A stretch of DNA of 10,572 bases from Fidelibacterota bacterium (GTDB lineage: Bacteria; Marinisomatota; Marinisomatia; Marinisomatales; UBA1611): positions 10,455-21,026 of the forward strand of contig PBKF01000004.1 in assembly GCA_002722105.1 (NCBI GenBank), read 5' to 3'. Below are positions 6,975 through 10,572 of this stretch, one piece after another; the stretch's first letter is position 1, and every line of letters starts with the position of its first letter. A model generated the notes under the pieces. It was given only the letters and a program-made list of their open reading frames with translations, was not told the origin of the DNA and did no database searches. A program made the translations under genes and the position numbers.

Positions 6975-7006
6975 CTTTTAGCAACAAATTGCGCTAAAGC
7001 TAAAAG
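6975..7006. repeat. Inverted repeat in the predicted leader of the motor operon
   Basis: Perfect 8-bp arms, cttttagc at 6975-6982 and gctaaaag at 6999-7006, separated by 16 bases. A further gctaaa copy sits at 6993-6998, so two alternative pairings are possible. It begins immediately after the -10 box, within the first bases of the predicted transcript and before the GAGG ribosome site. It could be an operator for a dimeric regulator or a leader stem-loop; the sequence does not decide between these. Confidence 0.5.
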
Positions 7007-7035
7007 ATTTTACCGCCAAATGTTCAATGTGTCAA
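7007..7035 (-). promoter_or_regulatory. Sigma70-type promoter for the six-gene motor operon
   Basis: On the minus strand a perfect TTGACA (7035-7030) is followed by a 17-base spacer and TAAAAT (7012-7007), five of six matches to TATAAT. Transcription would start near 7000, giving a leader of about 50 bases with GAGG in front of the first ATG. The DNA upstream of the -35 (7036-7100) is very A/T-rich. No other promoter as good was seen within the operon, so a single transcript is likely. The rest of the 192-bp gap (6953-7144) holds no gene and no convincing terminator. Confidence 0.75.
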
Positions 7036-7144
7036 GAATTTATAAGACCTTACCCTAAAGACTTAAAACTTATATTTTTTAAATAAAAACTATCAGTATT
7101 CAACCATGAAAAAAAAATAATTCTTGGTTTTGATGAAAAGATTC

Positions 7145-8032
7145 TTATAAATAATCCATAGAGTCTACTACATAATATCTATCTTGAATTTCACTATAAT
7201 CAAAACAGGTCATAACAATCTCTTCTATGTCATATGGTAAAAATTTTGATCGTTTTGATTCTCCCTTAGCACATTTAACCACATTTGTTACTTCATCAAA
7301 AGATGAAATAATTCCCGCACCATAAATTTCGTAATCCATATCATTAGCTATACGACGGTAATGATCTGAGTCTCCTCTGTTTTTTATCAGTCCAAACTCA
7401 TAGGTCCACCAGGCATAGTTCTGAAGACGTTTCAAATTATGTGCAACTAAATCAGGGCCAAGTCCTTTTTCATCTTTCAAAATTTGATCTCCTAATACAC
7501 CTATTTCCCACATAAAATCTGCATATTTTTTATTCATTAAGAATGGAACGTGCCCTTGGATATCATGAAAAATATCCGGCTCGGGTGTATAACCTTCATC
7601 ATTTTGAATATTCACCCCAGCATATTTTTCTTCAAATCTTGGAGAACGACGGATGATATCTGTTACAGGAAATTCTCTTTTTTTACTCACTTCAAAAAAT
7701 AAATCCTCTTTTAGGAAACCTGCTACAGGGATCAATGTCCATCCAGTTGAATTTTCAATTAAAGGAGAAATTGCTTCAAATTTAGGAAACATATTATTAG
7801 GGATTGGCAAGGATCTTACGCCCAGTAAATATTCTCTCGATGCGTATTGATCCAATAATAATTCAAGATTTTGATATAATTCCGCCCAAATTCTATTTTC
7901 AAGATTGGTCACACTATCATAGACTTGGAGTTTAATGTATTCATCGCCATGACTAAATATGCGTATTCCAGTCACAGCATTAGGAATAACATTATTAAAT
8001 AAATGATCGTATTTAGAAGACTTTAAAGCCAA
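7145..8032 (-). CDS. phhA: Biopterin-dependent aromatic amino acid hydroxylase (phenylalanine 4-monooxygenase-like)
   Basis: 295 residues. The family uses non-haem Fe(II), tetrahydropterin and O2 to hydroxylate Phe, Tyr or Trp; bacterial members usually convert Phe to Tyr. Seen here: TGWTLIPV (96-103), FPVTDIIRR (121-129), EPDIFHDIQGHVPFL (151-165), where H156 and H161 match the two iron His ligands, and YEFGLI (211-216), where E212 matches the Glu ligand. YGAGIISS and the C-terminal YYVVDS follow the family pattern. Length fits the single-domain bacterial enzymes; there is no ACT regulatory domain. The substrate cannot be fixed from sequence. The start is unusual: the only possibilities near the family N-terminus are TTG at 8032 or the ATT before it, because a TGA lies immediately upstream and the next ATG is at codon 81. 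No Shine-Dalgarno is well placed. It lies 48 bp after the Smr gene on the same strand and may share its transcript. Confidence 0.9.
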   Translation of the reverse strand: MALKSSKYDHLFNNVIPNAVTGIRIFSHGDEYIKLQVYDSVTNLENRIWAELYQNLELLLDQYASREYLLGVRSLPIPNNMFPKFEAISPLIENSTGWTLIPVAGFLKEDLFFEVSKKREFPVTDIIRRSPRFEEKYAGVNIQNDEGYTPEPDIFHDIQGHVPFLMNKKYADFMWEIGVLGDQILKDEKGLGPDLVAHNLKRLQNYAWWTYEFGLIKNRGDSDHYRRIANDMDYEIYGAGIISSFDEVTNVVKCAKGESKRSKFLPYDIEEIVMTCFDYSEIQDRYYVVDSMDYL

Positions 8033-8048
8033 AATTCAGTAATTCAGT
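8033..8048. repeat. Exact tandem 8-bp duplication just upstream of the hydroxylase start
   Basis: aattcagt occurs twice head to tail, directly before the TTG start on the minus strand. It lies between an AAGGA sequence in the 48-bp gap and the start codon, so gain or loss of a copy would change that spacing by 8 bases. Confidence 0.7.
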
Positions 8049-8080
8049 TGCGAAAATTTATATGATTTTCCTTGGGGTTC

Positions 8081-8416
8081 CTACCAGAGCCAAATATACG
8101 TTACAGCTCTATTGCCTCGTCCATAATCCGGATCATGTTTCAAATCGCAATCAGCGCGCATATCAGCTGCATATTTGTTAAATAGGGAATAATCTTCTCC
8201 GTTAATCACCGCTTGGAACCGACCTTCTTGATCTTTACACCAGCTACGAACAGCATTACGCAATGCGCCTGAACCATGACCAGTTATAATTTTAATTGCA
8301 CGGATACGCCCATCAAAAGCAGATTGACTTACTGTAGATTCCAACAATGAAAGGGCTTGCTCCATATTATGATTTTTATGCCCAATATCAAGAATTTTAA
8401 ATTTCTCTTTTTTCAT
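8081..8416 (-). CDS. Small stand-alone Smr-domain protein
   Basis: 111 residues. Smr (PF01713) is the C-terminal domain of MutS2 and also occurs alone; members bind DNA or RNA and some nick it. The core is seen as EQALSLLESTV (19-29), IRAIKIITGHGSGALR (38-53), which carries the characteristic HGxGxGxLR-like turn, and a final strand NRAVTYIWLW at the C-terminus. The other family motif, normally LDLHG, reads LDIGHKN (9-15), so the His implicated in nuclease activity is displaced by one position. The protein may therefore bind nucleic acid without cutting it. No MutS2 ATPase part is present. Start: ATG with no recognisable ribosome site and probably a very short leader. It is divergent from the aldo/keto reductase gene, with 59 bp between starts. 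Confidence 0.8.
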   Translation of the reverse strand: MKKEKFKILDIGHKNHNMEQALSLLESTVSQSAFDGRIRAIKIITGHGSGALRNAVRSWCKDQEGRFQAVINGEDYSLFNKYAADMRADCDLKHDPDYGRGNRAVTYIWLW

Positions 8417-8428
8417 AACATGTAAAAA

Positions 8429-8436
8429 AGTATAAT
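8429..8436. promoter_or_regulatory. Possible overlapping divergent -10 boxes for the Smr and aldo/keto reductase genes
   Basis: Plus strand has a perfect TATAAT (8431-8436), about 40 bases before the reductase ATG at 8476. Minus strand has TATACT (8434-8429), 13 bases before the Smr ATG. Neither has a convincing -35 box, so only the -10 elements support this call. Overlap would make the two promoters mutually exclusive. Confidence 0.35.
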
Positions 8437-8475
8437 GAAATCTGTAACTTTCGTATTGATTCTAATAGGAATACC

Positions 8476-9441
8476 ATGAGAAAAATTACTTTAGGCAGGA
8501 CCGGTGTGAAAGTGTCGGCCATCAGTTTAGGTACCTGGTCTTATGGCGGTGCTAACAAAAGCGGCAAACATTCTGTGGGGTGGGCCGGCCAATCTGATAA
8601 TGACTCCACAGCCGGATTGAAAAGAGCTTGGGAATTGGGCATTAATCATTGGGATACAGCAGATGTATATGGTAATGGAAAATCTGAACAAATTATAGGT
8701 TCTATGTGGAATAATATCCCAAGAAATGATATTTTTCTGGCCACAAAAGTGGGATGGGATATGGGTTCATATTCCCACTGGTACCACCCAAAGCAAATGC
8801 AACAGAATATAGAACGTTCATTGAAAAACTTAAAGACAGACTGTATAGATCTTATATATCTCCATCATTGCAACTTTGGCAATAATGAAGAATATTTTGA
8901 TGATGCAATAGATCTCGTTAGAAAATTTCAACATGAAGGAAAAACAAGATTTATTGGTTTATCTGACTGGTCTTCAGATAAAATTTTAAATTTTATTGAA
9001 AGGTGTGATCCTGATGTTGTACAGCCTTATAGAAATGTAATGGTTGACGCTTATGAAGCTACGGGTTTAAAAAATCATGTGAACAAATATGATATAGGTG
9101 TTTGTTTTTTTTCGCCAATTAAACATGGACTTCTTACTGGAAAATACAAGAAACCAGCATCTTTCGATGACGGTGACTTTAGACAAAATGAACCTGCATT
9201 TACTGATAAAGTAATACTAGAAAAAATGCAGAATAATAAAGAAAAATTAAAGGAACGGTTTCCTAGTCACCCCCACCCCGTTATGCACGGTGTAGTAAAT
9301 GCACTATTTTCCGATTCACCAACCGGGTGTGTTTTGTTGGGTCAGCGGAATATTACACAGGTAGAAATAGCGGCAACACTGGGAGATATTTTATCAGATG
9401 AAGATGCCAATTGGGTGAAAAGACTGTATCAATCTGAATAA
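8476..9441 (+). CDS. Aldo/keto reductase family oxidoreductase
   Basis: 321 residues, normal length for the family (PF00248): NADP(H)-dependent reduction of aldehydes or ketones on a TIM barrel in the cytoplasm. Catalytic tetrad positions are all present: D60 (NHWDTADVYG), Y65, K91 (FLATKVG) and H130 (IDLIYLHH). The N-terminus LGRTGVKVSAISLGTWSYGG and ...RFIGLSDWS (158-166) are typical of the AKR families related to YajO/Tas or the Kv-beta-like group. The C-terminal CVLLGQRNITQVE region, which normally contacts the 2'-phosphate of NADPH, is present. The substrate is not predictable. Start ATG has AGGA five bases upstream. It is the only plus-strand gene in the window; its end is 13 bp from the convergent MscS gene. 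Confidence 0.92.
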   Translation: MRKITLGRTGVKVSAISLGTWSYGGANKSGKHSVGWAGQSDNDSTAGLKRAWELGINHWDTADVYGNGKSEQIIGSMWNNIPRNDIFLATKVGWDMGSYSHWYHPKQMQQNIERSLKNLKTDCIDLIYLHHCNFGNNEEYFDDAIDLVRKFQHEGKTRFIGLSDWSSDKILNFIERCDPDVVQPYRNVMVDAYEATGLKNHVNKYDIGVCFFSPIKHGLLTGKYKKPASFDDGDFRQNEPAFTDKVILEKMQNNKEKLKERFPSHPHPVMHGVVNALFSDSPTGCVLLGQRNITQVEIAATLGDILSDEDANWVKRLYQSE

Positions 9442-9454
9442 GGTTTTTAAAAAA

Positions 9455-10522
9455 TTAATTATTCTTTCCCCGCTCTCCTGGTAATATTACCTTCATAGTT
9501 GGGTAGGGAATTAAAATATTTAGCGCTGAAAATTGTTTATAGATCTCAGTGTTGACCGCATCAACGGTTCTACCTCGAATTTCTGGTTTATGAATCCAGA
9601 ATAATACCTGAAGTTTTAGACCATGATCGGCAAACTCGCGGAATCGAACTCTAGGAACTGGTATTTTTAAAACATTTTCATTAGCCAGGGCGATTTGAAC
9701 TAAAAGTTCCTTAACTGCATCAATATCTGAATCATAACCCACATGAAGCGTTATTCTTACACGTTCTGTTTCTCCAGGACCACCACTTTCATTGACGATT
9801 TTAGATGCAGCAATAACAGAATTAGGGATAGTTATTTCAATATCATCTCGTGTCATGAATCGAGTAGAGCGAAGCCCCATTTGCTTTACATAACCACGTT
9901 CCCCTGTTTCCAACAAGATATAGTCTCCTTCTTTAAAAGGTGAATCTGCCATTAGAAAAATACCAGCAAAGAAATTTGCTACTGTGTCTTTTGCTGCTAA
10001 ACCAAGCACAACACCTAAGACGCCGGCTGATGCTAAAATACCATTAATATTAATATCCCAGCTTAAAAAGATAAAATACGTTCCAAAAAGACCGATTGCG
10101 ATTTTTCCCAGATTGTTAAATAAAGGAAGGGTTCTTTGCTGTAGAAGTGGATTTGTAGTTTTCCGCACAGCCCATTCCATAGAAATCACCAAAATTTTCA
10201 TTCCAACAAATAACCAGATAAGAATTGTAATTGTTTTGAAAATTCCAACCAAGGCGAAATCAATATAATTTGGTAGGGTGGCCGTTTTGACCGCCATAGA
10301 AAAACCAATAAATAAAATAGAATAAAATATAGGTCGATGAAGTAATTGCAGAATCTTATCATCTAAGTTGGTTTTTGTTTTATCGACAACTTTTTGAAAA
10401 ATTTTTGTAAAGACCACATCTGTTATCTTAGCCACGACCAAAGCCGCGCAGACAATGAAAATGCTTTGAAGTATGCGGTTTGAAAGAATTGCTGTATATT
10501 CTTCGGGGAGCCAACTCATCAT
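9455..10522 (-). CDS. MscS-family mechanosensitive ion channel
   Basis: 355 residues (PF00924), longer than E. coli MscS (286) through extra N-terminal membrane helices. These channels open on membrane tension to release solutes after osmotic downshock. Helices are predicted at about 14-34, 63-82, 88-114 and 136-155, followed by the pore-lining TM3 at about 160-192: Ala/Gly-rich ILASAGVLGVVLGLAAKDTV, then NFFAGIFLMADSPFKEGD. The cytoplasmic beta domain follows (YILLETGERGYVKQMGLRST, ITIPNSVIAASKIVN) and an alpha/beta C-terminal domain (about 250-350). Nothing vital appears missing. The gene starts ATGATG and has no Shine-Dalgarno; see the promoter entry for a possible leaderless transcript. 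No link to the motor operon is evident. Confidence 0.93.
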   Translation of the reverse strand: MMSWLPEEYTAILSNRILQSIFIVCAALVVAKITDVVFTKIFQKVVDKTKTNLDDKILQLLHRPIFYSILFIGFSMAVKTATLPNYIDFALVGIFKTITILIWLFVGMKILVISMEWAVRKTTNPLLQQRTLPLFNNLGKIAIGLFGTYFIFLSWDININGILASAGVLGVVLGLAAKDTVANFFAGIFLMADSPFKEGDYILLETGERGYVKQMGLRSTRFMTRDDIEITIPNSVIAASKIVNESGGPGETERVRITLHVGYDSDIDAVKELLVQIALANENVLKIPVPRVRFREFADHGLKLQVLFWIHKPEIRGRTVDAVNTEIYKQFSALNILIPYPTMKVILPGERGKNN

Positions 10523-10529
10523 AGCTTTA

Positions 10530-10558
10530 AATATAAAACAAGTAGGAAAATGTTTTAA
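10530..10558 (-). promoter_or_regulatory. Possible promoter of the MscS gene, predicted leaderless
   Basis: Minus strand TTAAAA (10558-10553, four of six matches to TTGACA), a 17-base spacer and TATATT (10535-10530, five of six). The start of transcription would fall at or next to the ATG at 10522, which fits the absence of a ribosome site. In A/T-rich DNA such matches arise by chance, so confidence is modest. Confidence 0.35.
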
Positions 10559-10572
10559 CGATTAGATTTAAT

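Noticed and set aside
7085..7144. Run of nine T (minus strand) downstream of the hydroxylase gene as a possible terminator
   Set aside because: Only a five-pair stem (AACCA/TGGTT) can form, and the T-run lies in its loop instead of after it. Read-through into the motor operon cannot be excluded.
9442..9454. Bidirectional terminator between the convergent reductase and MscS genes
   Set aside because: Only 13 A/T-rich bases with a short TTTTTAAAAA palindrome and no G/C stem.

Overview
The window is AT-rich, tightly packed bacterial DNA from a Gram-negative (two-membrane) organism. An outer-membrane beta-barrel protein, several signal peptides and an OmpA-type peptidoglycan-binding domain support that. 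The lineage cannot be fixed from the sequence. An uncultivated marine member of the FCB group, such as Marinimicrobia/SAR406, is my guess and no more than that.

Left two thirds (1-6952, all minus strand, transcribed right to left). One compact operon of six genes, the last cut by the window edge. A good sigma70-type promoter at 7007-7035 lies just upstream. In order of transcription: (1) a secreted protein with a carboxypeptidase-regulatory-like beta domain, a coiled coil, a small beta domain and an FxLYD-like domain; (2) a predicted outer-membrane beta-barrel fused to a coiled coil and TPR repeats; (3) a MotA/PomA stator subunit; (4) a MotB/PomB stator subunit with an OmpA domain; (5) a highly modified FliF (MS-ring) protein that keeps only the third ring-building motif (RBM3), the second membrane helix and the FliG-binding tail, and has gained about 200 residues of periplasmic coiled coil; (6) a FliG rotor protein. 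Gaps are 4-53 bp and most genes have clear Shine-Dalgarno sequences.

Taken together this looks like an ion-driven rotary motor (MotAB stator, FliG torque ring, reduced FliF base) genetically linked to periplasmic and outer-membrane proteins. No rod, hook, filament or export gene is visible. FliF has lost RBM1/RBM2, the part that in flagella houses the type III export gate. The FliM-binding motif of FliG is also altered. My inference is a motor that drives something in the cell envelope rather than a flagellum. Gliding-like force transmission or envelope-linked transport are possible outputs. This is the part of the window most worth following up.

Right third (7145-10572). Ordinary chromosomal genes: an aromatic amino acid hydroxylase (PhhA-like, minus) preceded by a stand-alone Smr-domain protein (minus), a divergently transcribed aldo/keto reductase (plus), and a MscS-family mechanosensitive channel (minus) converging on it. 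No RNA genes, insertion sequences, CRISPR arrays or prophage signs were seen. No gene-free stretch exceeds 300 bases; the longest, 6953-7144, holds the motor operon promoter and a leader inverted repeat.
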